A DNA stretch of 64,000 nt from the NCBI GenBank assembly GCA_017516865.1, contig JAFXAU010000025.1, positions 1 through 64,000 on the forward strand. Direction: 5' to 3'. Below the pieces are notes generated by a model. It saw nothing but the letters and a program-made list of their open reading frames with translations. It searched no databases and was not told the origin of the DNA. The position numbers were made by a program, and so were the translations under genes. This DNA comes from Bacteroidales bacterium. Its GTDB lineage: Bacteria; Bacteroidota; Bacteroidia; Bacteroidales; UBA1715. Below, in pieces: positions 6,845-17,376 of this stretch. The first letter of the stretch is position 1. Each line of letters starts with the position of its first letter.

Positions 6845-9800
6845 ATGACAATGACAACAAAGAAGGACTTACAAGATATACTGTCACGGCGAATCCTCGT
6901 ACTTGATGGCGCCACAGGAACGATGATACAGAAATTCGGACTTACGGAGGAAGACTACCGTGGTGAACGATTTTTAGACCATCCGTATCTTTTAAAAGGA
7001 AACAACGACCTTCTTTGTCTTACCCGCCCCGACGTGGTTGCGGAAATTCACAGAAAATATCTTGATGCCGGTGCCGACATTATTGAAACAAACACTTTCA
7101 ATGCCAACAGGATTTCGCAAGCCGACTATAATCTTCAGGATTTAGTTGTAGAATTAAACACGGCTGCGGTTTCGATTGCACGGAAGGTTGCAGACGAATT
7201 CACAAAAAAAAATCCGAAAAAACCACGATTTGTCTGTGGTTCCATTGGCCCGACAAACAAAACGGCGTCAATTTCGCCCGACGTAAATAATCCCGCATAC
7301 AGAGCAATTACATACAACGAGCTTGTAGATGTGTACAAAGAGCAAGTTCGGGCAATGTTGCAAGCCGGAGCCGACATTCTTTTAGTCGAAACGGTATTCG
7401 ACACGCTCAATGCGAAAGCCTGTCTCGACGCAATTCGTCAAGTTCAGGAAGAACTCGGAACAGACGCGCCAGTGATGATTTCTTTTACAATTGCCGACGC
7501 AAGTGGAAGAATTTTATCGGGACAAACCATAGAGGCCTGCATTCGCTCTGTTTCGCACGCAAATTTATTGAGCATCGGACTGAATTGCTCGCTGGGCGCG
7601 AAAGAATTGACACCATTTGTGAAAGAACTTGCCGAAAAATCGCCAGTAATGGTTTCGGCGCATCCGAATGCCGGTCTGCCAAATCAGTTCGGGCAATACG
7701 AGCAAACGCCAGAAATGATGGTGGAAGACGTCAAAAGATTTTTGGAAAATTCTTACGTTAACATTATCGGAGGCTGCTGTGGGACAACGAATGAACATAT
7801 TCGTAAAATTGCAGAAATTGTAGAAAATTACACACCTCGCCAATTGCCGCATCCCGACCACAAAATGTATTTGAGCGGCTTGGAACCGCTTACGGTAGAG
7901 AAAGATAGAAACTTTGTCAATATAGGCGAACGAACCAATGTGGCTGGTTCTGCAAAATTTGCACGGCTTATTCGCGAGAAAAATTACGACGAAGCACTTT
8001 CGATTGCACGTACACAAGTAGAAAACGGTGCACAAATAATCGACGTGAATCTCGACGATGCAATGCTCGATTCAAAGGCGGAAATGATTCATTTTCTTAA
8101 TCTTATAGTTTCGGAACCCGAAATTTCACGTATTCCGATAATGATTGATTCATCGAAATGGGAAGTTCTCGAGGCAGGTTTGCAATGCGTTCAAGGGAAA
8201 TGTCTTATAAATTCGCTCAGTTTAAAAGAAGGCGAAGAAATGTTCCTCAAAAAAGCCAAAAAAGTGAAAGAATATGGCGCTGCACTTGTCGTAATGGCTT
8301 TTGACGAACAAGGACAGGCAGATTCATATTCTCGAAAAATAGAAGTTTGTGAGCGTGCGTATAAACTTTTACAGACTATAGATTTCCCTCCTCAGGACAT
8401 TGTGTTCGACACCAACGTGCTGACCATTGCTACGGGAATTTCCGAACACGACAATTATGCAAAAGATTTTATTGAATCCGTACGATGGATAAAAGAGAAT
8501 CTGCCATACGCAAAAACAAGTGGTGGAATCAGCAACGTGTCGTTTTCGTTCAGAGGGAACAACACCGTCCGCGAGGCAATGCACTCCGTTTTCCTGTATC
8601 ACGCCATTAGAGCAGGGCTTGATATGGGAATCGTAAATCCAGGAATGCTACAAGTTTACGATGAAATTCCTCAAGAGCTTCGCGACAAAATAGAAGCTGT
8701 TGTCCTAAACACCTCATCGACCGCGGCCGAAGAATTGGTGGAGTATGCAAATACTCTCAAACAAAGCGAGACAACCACGGTGAAACACGACGAATGGCGA
8801 GATTCTTCGGTGGAACAACGTCTTGCTTACGCTCTGATGAAAGGTCTACCCGATTTTCTCGAGACGGATTTGGAAGAAGCGCGGACGAAATATCCTTCAT
8901 CGCTTGCAATTATCGAAGGACCGCTGATGAACGGTATGAGCGAGGTAGGAACATTGTTTGGACAGGGAAAAATGTTTTTGCCACAGGTTGTAAAAACTGC
9001 CCGTACAATGAAAAAAGCCGTGGCAATACTTGAACCGTACATTGAACAAGAAAAGCAGCAGTCTCAGGCTACTACGGCAGGGAAAATCATTATGGCCACA
9101 GTTAAGGGCGACGTGCATGATATTGGGAAAAACATCGTTGCTGTGGTCATGGCGTGCAACAATTTCGAAGTGATAGATTTGGGCGTAATGTGTCCGACCG
9201 AAAAAATTGTAGAGGCAGCCATAGAAAACAATGTGGATTTCATTGGGTTAAGCGGTTTGATTACACCGTCGCTTGAAGAAATGATGAACGTAGTGAAAGA
9301 GTTAGAACGTCGTCATTTACAAATACCTGTGCTCATAGGAGGAGCCACGACTTCGAAAGTTCATACGGCAATAAAAATCGCGCCATTGTATTCTGCTCCA
9401 GTGATTTACGTAAGCGATGCCGCAAAAAATGCAGGAATTTGTTCCGCTTTACTTTCGGCAAACCGCCAAGACTTTATCGACAAATTAAATGCTGAATATG
9501 AACTTATTAGAAAACTTCATTTAAACAGAAAAGTTAATGATTTGCTTCCGCTTGCCGACGCACGAGCAAACAGATATAAATTCGATGTGAAATCAGCTCA
9601 GATTACTAAACCGCAATTTATTGGGAATAAGAAGATTGTCAATGTTGATTTAAAGGAAATCATAAAGTTCATCGACTGGTCATTTTTCTTCAGCACGTGG
9701 GGTTTGAAAGGCGTTGGATTTCCAGCAATTCTCGAAGATGAAACGAAAGGAGAAGAAGCGAGAAAACTATATGCCGATGCTCAGGAAATGCTTGAAAAAA

Positions 9801-10447
9801 TTGATGCGGAACATTTGCTTACGCCAACGGCGATTTGTGGGTTTTATCCAGCCAATTCAATAAACGAAGATATTGAATTATATGATACCGAAAATTCACA
9901 AACGGTCATTGCAAAATTCCACAATTTACGTCAGCAGACATTACAGCCAAATGGAAATCCGAACTACTGTCTCGCCGATTTCATCGCACCTAAAGATTTT
10001 GGAGTAACTGATTACATAGGATTGTTTACCGTCACTGCCGGGACTGAAGTTGACGGACTTGTAGAATCTTTCAAAAAACAGGGCGATGATTACTCTGCAA
10101 TGTTGGTCCGTTTCCTTGCCGACCGCATTGCCGAAGCATTTGCCGAAAAATTACATTATGACGTGCGCAAGCGCTATTGGGCATACGCTCCTGACGAAGA
10201 CAATGATGTGGAACGCATGCTACGAACCGCATATCGAGGCAGACGAATGGCGTTTGGATATCCTGCTTGTCCTGACCATAGTCAAAAAGAAATTGTTTTC
10301 AAACTTCTTAATGTTACACAAGAAATGGGCATTTCTCTTACGGAATCATACATGATGCAACCTGTTTCGTCTGTGTGTGGAATGTTTTTTGCCCATCCAG
10401 AAATACATTATTTTGGAATTGGAGAGATTGGCGAAGAACAGAAATAA
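6845..10447 (+). CDS. metH: Cobalamin-dependent methionine synthase
   Basis: A 1200-residue cytosolic enzyme that transfers the methyl group of 5-methyltetrahydrofolate to homocysteine. All four modules are present: the homocysteine/zinc domain ([10 protein letters not shown] near the start; [12 protein letters not shown] near residue 309 with two zinc cysteines), the folate-binding domain ([16 protein letters not shown]), the B12 domain with [11 protein letters not shown] (near residue 753, His as lower cobalt ligand), and the AdoMet reactivation domain ([10 protein letters not shown]). An upstream in-frame start at 6815 would lie ahead of the -7 element, so ATG 6845 (or 6851) is chosen. Full length for the family. 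Confidence 0.97.
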   Translation: MTMTTKKDLQDILSRRILVLDGATGTMIQKFGLTEEDYRGERFLDHPYLLKGNNDLLCLTRPDVVAEIHRKYLDAGADIIETNTFNANRISQADYNLQDLVVELNTAAVSIARKVADEFTKKNPKKPRFVCGSIGPTNKTASISPDVNNPAYRAITYNELVDVYKEQVRAMLQAGADILLVETVFDTLNAKACLDAIRQVQEELGTDAPVMISFTIADASGRILSGQTIEACIRSVSHANLLSIGLNCSLGAKELTPFVKELAEKSPVMVSAHPNAGLPNQFGQYEQTPEMMVEDVKRFLENSYVNIIGGCCGTTNEHIRKIAEIVENYTPRQLPHPDHKMYLSGLEPLTVEKDRNFVNIGERTNVAGSAKFARLIREKNYDEALSIARTQVENGAQIIDVNLDDAMLDSKAEMIHFLNLIVSEPEISRIPIMIDSSKWEVLEAGLQCVQGKCLINSLSLKEGEEMFLKKAKKVKEYGAALVVMAFDEQGQADSYSRKIEVCERAYKLLQTIDFPPQDIVFDTNVLTIATGISEHDNYAKDFIESVRWIKENLPYAKTSGGISNVSFSFRGNNTVREAMHSVFLYHAIRAGLDMGIVNPGMLQVYDEIPQELRDKIEAVVLNTSSTAAEELVEYANTLKQSETTTVKHDEWRDSSVEQRLAYALMKGLPDFLETDLEEARTKYPSSLAIIEGPLMNGMSEVGTLFGQGKMFLPQVVKTARTMKKAVAILEPYIEQEKQQSQATTAGKIIMATVKGDVHDIGKNIVAVVMACNNFEVIDLGVMCPTEKIVEAAIENNVDFIGLSGLITPSLEEMMNVVKELERRHLQIPVLIGGATTSKVHTAIKIAPLYSAPVIYVSDAAKNAGICSALLSANRQDFIDKLNAEYELIRKLHLNRKVNDLLPLADARANRYKFDVKSAQITKPQFIGNKKIVNVDLKEIIKFIDWSFFFSTWGLKGVGFPAILEDETKGEEARKLYADAQEMLEKIDAEHLLTPTAICGFYPANSINEDIELYDTENSQTVIAKFHNLRQQTLQPNGNPNYCLADFIAPKDFGVTDYIGLFTVTAGTEVDGLVESFKKQGDDYSAMLVRFLADRIAEAFAEKLHYDVRKRYWAYAPDEDNDVERMLRTAYRGRRMAFGYPACPDHSQKEIVFKLLNVTQEMGISLTESYMMQPVSSVCGMFFAHPEIHYFGIGEIGEEQK

Positions 10448-10531
10448 TACTCAAACGATTAAAAAAAACTGTTAAGTTCGAACAATCTACAATAAAATAT
10501 CTTATATTGCACAAGTTTTCAAAGTGCGAAA

Positions 10532-11806
10532 ATGTTTTTGAAAAAATATCTTTTCATAGTATGTTTTGCTTGTTTCACTTGTTCGGCGTTCGGTCAATGG
10601 ACCTTTTCCATGTCATTGCAGACATCCGGGAATTGTGAAGGTTCAGAATATGCCAAGAATATCTTCAACTCCCAAGCGTCCTCTATTTGGTCGGGAGGTG
10701 GTCTTCCAACAAAAGCTCAATGCGAGCAAGTTCGCTCTCAAATTTTGGCAATACGTTCGAATACAGGTGATTGTGCGATGTATTTTACTTGTTCCGAATG
10801 TACTGGCTCTGACATAAATATGGGCGGTTCGGGGTCAAATCTTGCCACACGTACCAACGACGCAGCAGCACAACTGAATCAAATGGGATTGGAGCATGGC
10901 CAGGCATATCATTCACCAAGCACGGTGGAAGATGTTTCGGCATGGTTTAATGAATATCAACTGAAGTTGGAGAGCGGCAACGGAGAAACGAAGAATTTCA
11001 CCATAAATACAGGCGACGCAGACTACGAAAAAGTCTATGCTCAGGAAATTGAGTCGATAGGAGCAACGGTCCGTGAAGAACCATCGGATTACGTGTGGGG
11101 AGTGATAGACCCGAATTATCTGAAACAATTCGACCCCGATAAAGCCACATCAACAACAGGACAAGGTCGAGGCGTAAAAGTAGTGGATTACGAATATTTG
11201 GCAGAAAGCGACGCAACGTATTCTCTTAAAGATAGTAATGTCCCAAAACCTGTGTCAGACTGGGATCCCAATGTGATTGAGCATCCTGCAATAGACGCTG
11301 TGACGGAGGTTGCATTACTTACTTCTGAGACTTTATTGGACGGTGGCACAAAATACTTTGCTGATTTGAATATAAATCTGTATTCGGAATTGGCAAAGGC
11401 AGCAGACGAAGGACTGCACCATCAAAAGATAGTGACAACTGGCGAAATATGGGAAAACACATTGAGCAACACGGCAAAAATCATGATTGACGATGCAAAA
11501 GAAAAAGTGGAAGGTTTTATTCAACCTTTTGTGAATCCTGAACAATACGCCAAAGACCAAATAACAGGAATGGTATCAGAAAAAGTAACTTCCACAATTA
11601 CTGAAAAAGGAGTTGTAAAAGCTTTGACAATTTCAGGAATTCCTATCACCCAAGATTACAAAGACAATGCTGGTAAAACAATTTATGGAACAAAAACAAC
11701 AGGTATTAATATTGTCAACAACGCAATCAAAACATTGAATTATATTGACAAAGTCAAGGAGATACATCAAAATTATAAAACACGAACAGAATACATGGGA
11801 AAATAA
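10532..11806 (+). CDS. Exported protein of unknown function, first gene of a four-gene run
   Basis: A 424-residue protein with a signal peptide (MFLKKYLFIVCFACFTCSAFGQ). The first 100 residues hold several cysteines (NCEGSEYAKN, AQCEQVRSQ, DCAMYFTCSECTG) and the motif SIWSGGGLPTKAQCE. The rest is hydrophilic, without recognisable domain or sorting signal. One base separates its stop from the next gene. No family is recognised. A weak -7 match TATATTGC lies at 10503. Its neighbours suggest it is an envelope or secreted component working with two beta-barrel-like proteins. Confidence 0.75.
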   Translation: MFLKKYLFIVCFACFTCSAFGQWTFSMSLQTSGNCEGSEYAKNIFNSQASSIWSGGGLPTKAQCEQVRSQILAIRSNTGDCAMYFTCSECTGSDINMGGSGSNLATRTNDAAAQLNQMGLEHGQAYHSPSTVEDVSAWFNEYQLKLESGNGETKNFTINTGDADYEKVYAQEIESIGATVREEPSDYVWGVIDPNYLKQFDPDKATSTTGQGRGVKVVDYEYLAESDATYSLKDSNVPKPVSDWDPNVIEHPAIDAVTEVALLTSETLLDGGTKYFADLNINLYSELAKAADEGLHHQKIVTTGEIWENTLSNTAKIMIDDAKEKVEGFIQPFVNPEQYAKDQITGMVSEKVTSTITEKGVVKALTISGIPITQDYKDNAGKTIYGTKTTGINIVNNAIKTLNYIDKVKEIHQNYKTRTEYMGK

Positions 11807-11807
11807 T

Positions 11808-12626
11808 ATGAAACACATTTGTCTTGTCATTTCGTTATTGTTGGGATTGGGTTGCTATTCGCAATCTGTTGATTCTGTTGCCAAGACAAAAAGCGATGTC
11901 ATTATGTCGAAATCAATGCTTGGCAACGCTTCACTTTCGTTTATTCCTTCGTATGAATATACCGATGACGGCTTTGTATTTCTTTCGACAGGAAAGATTT
12001 TCATGTTTTTAGGCGACGGCGGTGTTGCTCCCTATCTTTCGACAAAAACGCCTGTTTCGGCATTTGCCATAAGCTCCAATAACATACTGAAGGCCATTTC
12101 GGGACGGCAATATGGCGTGTTTGACGAAAAAGGGAAATTTGTCAAAATCTGCGACTTACCTCGTGCAGGAATGGGTTTATCGGGCGGTTCCGAAGCGACA
12201 TACGTATTCGACCGTTTGAAGACGAAAAACAATCAATACTACGTGTATGCAATTTTCGATGATGCGACGTATGCATCGTTGATTGGACTTAAAACTCCCA
12301 TAACATCGGTACAGGAGGTCAGAAACGGCACATTGTTCGTCGCATCGGACACAAAGTTGTACTATGCGGACATTCAAAAGAAATCGTTGACAACTATTGT
12401 CGATTCTCCCGACAAAGAAAAAATTATTTCAACGTCAATTTGTCCGAAAAACGGTGTGATATATTTCTCAACATCCAAAAATATCTATCGACTTAATGGA
12501 AAAACGATTGAAACGGTCGTTCCTTTTGGAGGATTACTCAAATATACAAGTTCGGGATTATTGGTGTTCCAACCCGAAAAATCGTTTATTTGTCGATTGC
12601 GAGACACACTTTTAATATCAGAATAA
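11808..12626 (+). CDS. Exported beta-propeller-like protein, unknown function
   Basis: 272 residues with a signal peptide (MKHICLVISLLLGLGCYSQ). The body is a series of short strand motifs such as GKIFMFLG, RQYGVFDEKGKFVKICDL, NGTLFVASDTKLYYADI, NGVIYFSTSKNIYRLNG, the rhythm of a six- or seven-bladed propeller (NHL/YWTD-like) without a diagnostic signature. Start at ATG 11808, one base after the upstream stop; a longer in-frame extension would run into the previous gene. Co-transcribed with its neighbours. Confidence 0.7.
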   Translation: MKHICLVISLLLGLGCYSQSVDSVAKTKSDVIMSKSMLGNASLSFIPSYEYTDDGFVFLSTGKIFMFLGDGGVAPYLSTKTPVSAFAISSNNILKAISGRQYGVFDEKGKFVKICDLPRAGMGLSGGSEATYVFDRLKTKNNQYYVYAIFDDATYASLIGLKTPITSVQEVRNGTLFVASDTKLYYADIQKKSLTTIVDSPDKEKIISTSICPKNGVIYFSTSKNIYRLNGKTIETVVPFGGLLKYTSSGLLVFQPEKSFICRLRDTLLISE

Positions 12627-12628
12627 CC

Positions 12629-13858
12629 ATGTATAAATGCTGCGTACATACAAACTTCATACGGAACATTTTTGTTTCACTGTTGTTTGTGTTCCCGTTG
12701 CTGACTAAGGCTGAGGGAACTGTTCCGCACTTATCGCTCAACAAAATACACGAATTGGTTGTTCAAGAGCAGTTCGACAAAGCAATTTATGAATATTCCC
12801 GATACATTCAGAACAAAAAGTCGATAGGTTCCCGCACAAAAGGTGTGGAATTCAACGTGATGGCAGAATATGCATACGTTCTTGCCCTCAACGGCATGTA
12901 CGACGGAGCATTGACAAATCTTGACCGTGCGATTGCGTTAGGTCACGAGGACAAGAAAACAAAAATGGACAAAATAAAAGCCGAAAAATTGCTGAGATTC
13001 TACATCTGTCAGGTTTATCAGCTGATGAGCTATCCCGACATTGCGTCCACATTTGCAAAAAACGAAATTCTTCAACCCGATTGGCTTACAAAACAGCAAT
13101 CGGATGCGTTCATACAGAAATACAAAACTTTTCCAGTAGTAAATCAAGACGGGTTTTCGGCCGCAGTCACCCGTGCAAATACACTTGCGGCACAGGGACA
13201 GTATTTTCTGTCACTTACGATTTTCCAAGAATTGATTGAGAATTTCCCAAACGAAGCGACGCCATATATGGGACAAAGCAAGGTGTGGGAAACTCTTGGC
13301 TATTACGACAAAGCGGCAGAATTATTAACGGAAGGCATGTCACGGTCAAAAATACAAGAAACTGCTCGTCAACCGATAGAAAATCATTTAAACACGTTGC
13401 GGAAAAAGAAAGCAGAAACGACCATGCCGCCATTCGGGTCGTCATTGGCAGAAGCAGATATTTTATACATTGGCGGAATGTTCTCTTCCGACTATTGGTC
13501 GTTCAACGGCCGTTGGGGAAGGACAAATTACCGCAAAACAGGCTCTATAGATTTAGGACTGACACACATGGCGAATACAACATATTTTTCATTGGGTATT
13601 TCAAACTACGTCAAAGTCAGCATTGTTTCTGCTGGATACGGGATAAGCTATAATTTCCAAAAAGGCGATCCATCGTATACCATAAAATTATCGGCAGGCC
13701 TTAGTGTATTGAGCAGAGGTGGGAAAGGAACTTTTGATTGGATGTACGCGTTCTCGCTGACAAACCACTTTAAACAAAGTGGTGAAAATGCTGTCGTGCC
13801 AATGCTTGGTGTATCTCTTGGATTTAGTAATTATTTTGCAAAAAGAGAAAAGAAATGA
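12629..13858 (+). CDS. TPR protein with C-terminal beta-barrel-like region
   Basis: 409 residues. A signal-peptide-like N-terminus (hydrophobic FVSLLFVFPLLTKAEG) is followed by helical TPR-like repeats (FDKAIYEYSRYI, YDGALTNLDRAIALG, YFLSLTIFQELIENFPNEATPYMGQ, YDKAAELLTEGMSR) to about residue 265. The last 130 residues have alternating amphipathic strands (SIDLGLTHM, TYFSLGISNYVKVSIVSAGYGISYNF, LGVSLGFSNYF) as in outer-membrane barrels. ATG 12629 follows the previous stop by 2 bases. It may anchor the other products of the run at the outer membrane. Confidence 0.7.
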   Translation: MYKCCVHTNFIRNIFVSLLFVFPLLTKAEGTVPHLSLNKIHELVVQEQFDKAIYEYSRYIQNKKSIGSRTKGVEFNVMAEYAYVLALNGMYDGALTNLDRAIALGHEDKKTKMDKIKAEKLLRFYICQVYQLMSYPDIASTFAKNEILQPDWLTKQQSDAFIQKYKTFPVVNQDGFSAAVTRANTLAAQGQYFLSLTIFQELIENFPNEATPYMGQSKVWETLGYYDKAAELLTEGMSRSKIQETARQPIENHLNTLRKKKAETTMPPFGSSLAEADILYIGGMFSSDYWSFNGRWGRTNYRKTGSIDLGLTHMANTTYFSLGISNYVKVSIVSAGYGISYNFQKGDPSYTIKLSAGLSVLSRGGKGTFDWMYAFSLTNHFKQSGENAVVPMLGVSLGFSNYFAKREKK

Positions 13859-14715
13859 AGTTGACGAAGCGACATAGTATTTTTATTCTGCTTGCAATGC
13901 TGTTTACCCTTTCGGCATTTGCCCAGACTTCGTTTGACAAGACGTCATTTCTAAAGGCTCATTCTGACTATTTCTATGCCGTTCAGGTGGAAAATTCTCA
14001 ACTTGCCCTGTACGCCTACGCCGACAAATATTCTCAACTTTCCGAAGATGACAAGAAACCGCTTATTCATTCTGCCATTCAGCAAAGTGGATTGACGAGC
14101 GTATTGGTTTATTGTAAATATCACCGTGAGTTGTGGATGCAACGAAGCGACGGTGCAATCGTGCTTGTCGATGCGTGGGACCTTAACAATATGGAGGTCT
14201 CGAAATACGCCCCACCTGTTTTCACAGGAAGTTTATACCACCCATTTTTTATGTCGATGAATTTCGGATTATTGGCACAAAAAGAAAACTTTACCATGTC
14301 GGGCGGAGCACGTGTAGGCTGTTATCTCTTGAAACAAATGTTTGATATCGCCGCATTTGCAAACTTTTCTGCCAATTCAGGGTCCACAATAACAGAAGTT
14401 GGTCTTTCTGGTCGTGCATATTATACCTTTAGGTTTGAATCGGTAAAAGGCGGCAATATAGGAATACGGCCATTTGTCGGCTTGGGCTTTTCACGTAACA
14501 GCAATGAAGTTACAACGTATGGGACAACGGTTGTTGGCGGCTATGAACACCAAACGTCGAAAACAGAAAAAGTTAAAACAAACTCCGCACAATTTAGTTT
14601 CGGAGTATGCCGATTCTTCAAACAAGGAAGTTTAGACCTTTGCTTCCAAAAAACTAAAGATGTGAAGCCAATAATTTCCGTTGGTTTCACATTTACACCT
14701 TCAATTCAACGTTAG
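13855..14715 (+). CDS. Exported beta-barrel-like outer membrane protein
   Basis: 286 residues with a signal peptide (MKLTKRHSIFILLAMLFTLSAFAQ). The C-terminal half is strand-rich (MSMNFGLLAQKENFTMSGGARVGCYL, AFANFSANSGSTITEVGLSGRAYYTF, IGIRPFVGLGFSRN, PIISVGFTFTP) and ends in an aromatic-containing strand, typical of 8- to 10-strand barrels. It overlaps the previous gene by ATGA, so translation is coupled. Last gene of the run 10532-14715; no specific family is recognised. Confidence 0.7.
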   Translation: MKLTKRHSIFILLAMLFTLSAFAQTSFDKTSFLKAHSDYFYAVQVENSQLALYAYADKYSQLSEDDKKPLIHSAIQQSGLTSVLVYCKYHRELWMQRSDGAIVLVDAWDLNNMEVSKYAPPVFTGSLYHPFFMSMNFGLLAQKENFTMSGGARVGCYLLKQMFDIAAFANFSANSGSTITEVGLSGRAYYTFRFESVKGGNIGIRPFVGLGFSRNSNEVTTYGTTVVGGYEHQTSKTEKVKTNSAQFSFGVCRFFKQGSLDLCFQKTKDVKPIISVGFTFTPSIQR

Positions 14716-14737
14716 TAAAATCGAGATTTAATGAGTT

Positions 14738-14819
14738 GCTTAACGTGTTAAGCTATTTTACATAAATTTTGCTTAATGGATTAAGCAGATTTTTGGTGTT
14801 TTTGCTTAATGGATTAAGC
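14738..14819. repeat. Three palindromic operator-like sites spaced exactly 33 bp
   Basis: GCTTAACGTGTTAAGC at 14738-14753, GCTTAATGGATTAAGC at 14771-14786 and again at 14804-14819. All have outer arms GCTTAA/TTAAGC and start 33 bp apart, about three helical turns. The third ends 8 bp before the -7 element of the ATPase gene, so a bound protein would cover the promoter. The same 3 x 33 layout with another motif precedes the second DUF4143 ATPase (47922-47999). Confidence 0.85.
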
Positions 14820-14827
14820 AAAATGAT

Positions 14828-14835
14828 TATATTTG
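14828..14835 (+). promoter_or_regulatory. -7 element of first DUF4143 ATPase
   Basis: TATATTTG, 28 bases before ATG 14864 and directly after the third palindrome. Confidence 0.6.
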
Positions 14836-14863
14836 TCGCTGAATACTGTAAAAATGGAATACT

Positions 14864-16060
14864 ATGGAACAGTTACAATCGCAGCATTTACGGTTACTTT
14901 CGAACCTTGACATGCGTTTTCACCGCAGTCTGATGCAAGACATCAATTGGGAATCGCGCTTGATTGGCATTCGTGGAGCACGGGGTGTGGGGAAAACCAC
15001 TATGCTTTTGCAGCATATCAAATCCGCGTATGGCGACAATCCCCAAATTGCTCTCTATGCGAGTATGGATCATCTTTATTTCTCAAATCATTCGCTATTG
15101 GAATTGGCTGAAAATTTCTATAGCCACGGTGGCAAATGTCTTTGTTTGGACGAAGTTCATAAATATGATGGCTGGAGCCGTGAAATTAAGAACATTTACG
15201 ACGGATTCCCCGACTTGAAAATTGTGTTTACGGGGTCATCGTTGCTCAATATTCTGAATGCCGAAGCGGATTTGTCGCGGAGGTGCGTGAGTTACGATAT
15301 GCAAGGGCTTTCGTTCCGCGAATATCTTCAATTTGCAGAAAACTTCGAATTGCCTATTTTTACCTTGGAGCAAATTTTTAAAAATCCGTCCGAAGCTGTG
15401 GAAACAGTACTCAAAGTTTGCAAACCGCTCAAATATTTCAGTCACTATTTACAAAATGGATATTACCCATTTTTTCTAGAAAAAAATATTGACTATCTTA
15501 CTCAGGTTCAGAAAGTTGTAAACCTCATTTTAGAGATTGAACTGCCACTTTTGCGAAATGTGGAGATTTCCAACGTGAGGAAACTTCGGAGCTTACTTTC
15601 GGTGGTAAGCAGTGGCGTTCCGTTTGCCGTCGATATTAGTAAAATGGCACAAACGGCGGAACTCAACCGAAACACCATTGTCAATTATTTGACACATCTC
15701 AATAGGGCGAAATTGCTCAATTTGCTGTATAGCGACACAACCACAATCAAACGAATGCAGAAACCAGACAAAATTTATATGGAAAACTGCAATCTTTTGC
15801 ACGCACTGTCTCTTACACAAGTGGAAGTTGGCACCGAACGCGAAACGTTCTTTGTGAACCAACTTGCCTATCAACATCAGGTGGAATACGCCAAGCAGGG
15901 AGATTTTTTGATTGACAGAAAATACACGGTGGAAGTTGGCGGACAAAGCAAAGACGGAAAACAAATCGCTGGCGTTTCCAACGCGTACATCGCGGCGGAC
16001 AATATGGAATATGCCTTGGGAAACAAAATTCCACTTTGGTTATTTGGATTCTTGTATTAA
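14864..16060 (+). CDS. AAA ATPase with DUF4143-type C-terminus (first copy)
   Basis: 398 residues. Walker A GARGVGKT (38-45), Walker B CLCLDEVH (92-99), sensor VFTGSS (121-126). A winged-helix-like segment follows (SKMAQTAELNRNTIVNYLTHLNRAKLLNLL, from about residue 261). The C-terminal domain has GDFLID and YTVEVGG, the degenerate PD-(D/E)xK nuclease fold of DUF4143 proteins. Such ATPases are widespread in Bacteroidota as single genes of unknown role. The winged helix could bind the 33-bp-spaced palindromes upstream (autoregulation), which is inference. No signal peptide; cytosolic. Confidence 0.85.
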   Translation: MEQLQSQHLRLLSNLDMRFHRSLMQDINWESRLIGIRGARGVGKTTMLLQHIKSAYGDNPQIALYASMDHLYFSNHSLLELAENFYSHGGKCLCLDEVHKYDGWSREIKNIYDGFPDLKIVFTGSSLLNILNAEADLSRRCVSYDMQGLSFREYLQFAENFELPIFTLEQIFKNPSEAVETVLKVCKPLKYFSHYLQNGYYPFFLEKNIDYLTQVQKVVNLILEIELPLLRNVEISNVRKLRSLLSVVSSGVPFAVDISKMAQTAELNRNTIVNYLTHLNRAKLLNLLYSDTTTIKRMQKPDKIYMENCNLLHALSLTQVEVGTERETFFVNQLAYQHQVEYAKQGDFLIDRKYTVEVGGQSKDGKQIAGVSNAYIAADNMEYALGNKIPLWLFGFLY

Positions 16061-16064
16061 ATTG

Positions 16065-16072
16065 TATTTTTG
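16065..16072 (+). promoter_or_regulatory. -7 element of the membrane protein gene
   Basis: TATTTTTG, 16 bases before ATG 16089; a short leader is implied. Confidence 0.5.
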
Positions 16073-16088
16073 ACTTAAAGTAAGTTAC

Positions 16089-16859
16089 ATGGGACAGCGA
16101 AAAACAAATTTTTGGAGAATAATAACACATCTCATCTTTTATCTATGTTTGGGATTAGTTATGCTTTTCTCCATAAACTATATTTTCACCCAAATAATTC
16201 TCATTGCGGTGGTGTTATTCTTGATGCACACGCAACAGAAATGCCAATACAAAACAGAGCATATTTCTTTCCCTACATGGACAATGATTGTTCTTGGCAC
16301 ATATTTGTTATGTTATTGTTTTTCCTTATATATAAACATACTATTATTGGGCTTGTCACGTGTAAACTACCTGGAGACAGTTTCTTACATTTTGTGGATA
16401 GGATTCTTTGTTGCTTTAGCGATTGTCTTACTTAAAAGAAGGAAACATGTTCTCAAAGAAATTGATTATATACTTATATTATTACTCTTGTTTTCGTCGC
16501 CAACTATTTCGTGTGTGAAAAAATGTAGCATTAATTGGTGTCGGTGTTCTTCTCCACAACCAGAAATAAATTTTATATTTAATAACATTCAACCTTGGTG
16601 TGACACAGTATTAAAGTTTTCTGTAACGGATTATCACATAATTGGAAACCCTGTAGGTTGTGATAATGATAATCATGATTCAGTTAGGTTTAATCTTGAT
16701 TTTTTCAAAGACATTTTTTCTGAATTTTGGTATGGAATGCAATTCCTTACAATAATTATTGCACTTGTTGTGACAGTTCTTTACGTGCAGTACCGAAAAA
16801 GGAAGACAAGAGAACTAATAGAAAAAACACAAGAAGAGGGATTATCAATTCAGAATTAA
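16089..16859 (+). CDS. Multi-pass membrane protein, unknown function
   Basis: 256 residues with about six hydrophobic segments: near residues 12-28, 30-46, 63-86, 96-115, 125-142 and 216-236. Between the fifth and sixth lies a cysteine-containing soluble stretch (SCVKKCSINWCRCSS) and an acidic loop. A charged tail (YRKRKTRELIEKTQEE) follows the last segment. No family is recognised. It stands alone between the ATPase and tadA with its own -7 element. Confidence 0.65.
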   Translation: MGQRKTNFWRIITHLIFYLCLGLVMLFSINYIFTQIILIAVVLFLMHTQQKCQYKTEHISFPTWTMIVLGTYLLCYCFSLYINILLLGLSRVNYLETVSYILWIGFFVALAIVLLKRRKHVLKEIDYILILLLLFSSPTISCVKKCSINWCRCSSPQPEINFIFNNIQPWCDTVLKFSVTDYHIIGNPVGCDNDNHDSVRFNLDFFKDIFSEFWYGMQFLTIIIALVVTVLYVQYRKRKTRELIEKTQEEGLSIQN

Positions 16860-16884
16860 AACCCTTAATATAAAGGAATATACC

Positions 16885-16892
16885 TACATTTG
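16885..16892 (+). promoter_or_regulatory. -7 element of tadA
   Basis: TACATTTG, 21 bases before ATG 16914; an upstream in-frame start at 16890 would overlap this element and is rejected. Confidence 0.6.
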
Positions 16893-16913
16893 TTTATTAG
16901 TAAAATACAAATT

Positions 16914-17357
16914 ATGGCAGAAAAAAAGACCGACGAATATTATATGGAGCAGGCGCTTGCGCAGGCGAAAATGGCGTACGAAAAGGACGAAGTACCCATT
17001 GGTTGTGTGATTGTGTGTGAAGGACAGATTATAGCCCGTGCCCACAACCTTTCGGAAACGCTGAACGACCCCACCGCTCACGCCGAAATGCAGGCATTTA
17101 CCATCGCCACGGATTTCCTCGGTGGAAAAAGTCTTCAAAAATGCACACTGTATGTAACCGTTGAACCATGTGTAATGTGCTGTGGTGCAGCATATTGGGA
17201 GCAATTGGGCAAAATCGTCTATGGTGCGTCCGACGTAAAACGACACGTTGCGGAACTGCACGACAAAATTCTTCACCCCAAAACCGAAGTTGTTGGCGGC
17301 GTTCTCAAAGAGCAATGCGAAGAGCTGATGCAGAAGTTTTTTAAGGAAAAGCGGTAG
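16914..17357 (+). CDS. tadA: tRNA-specific adenosine deaminase
   Basis: A 147-residue zinc deaminase that converts A34 of tRNA-Arg(ACG) to inosine. Zinc ligand His57 and catalytic Glu59 are in HAEMQA; Cys86 and Cys89 are in PCVMCCGA. The N-terminal MEQALAQAKMAYEKDEVPIGCVIV and length are those of TadA. A guanine or cytosine deaminase of the same superfamily is possible, but the PCVMCCGA motif and small size favour TadA. Convergent with the regulator at 17377. Confidence 0.88.
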   Translation: MAEKKTDEYYMEQALAQAKMAYEKDEVPIGCVIVCEGQIIARAHNLSETLNDPTAHAEMQAFTIATDFLGGKSLQKCTLYVTVEPCVMCCGAAYWEQLGKIVYGASDVKRHVAELHDKILHPKTEVVGGVLKEQCEELMQKFFKEKR

Positions 17358-17376
17358 TTTTAAAAGAAGAGGAAAT

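Noticed and set aside
14738..14819. CRISPR array
   Set aside because: The repeats are 16 bp with 17-bp gaps, only three copies, and no cas genes; the spacing places them over a promoter, as operators do.
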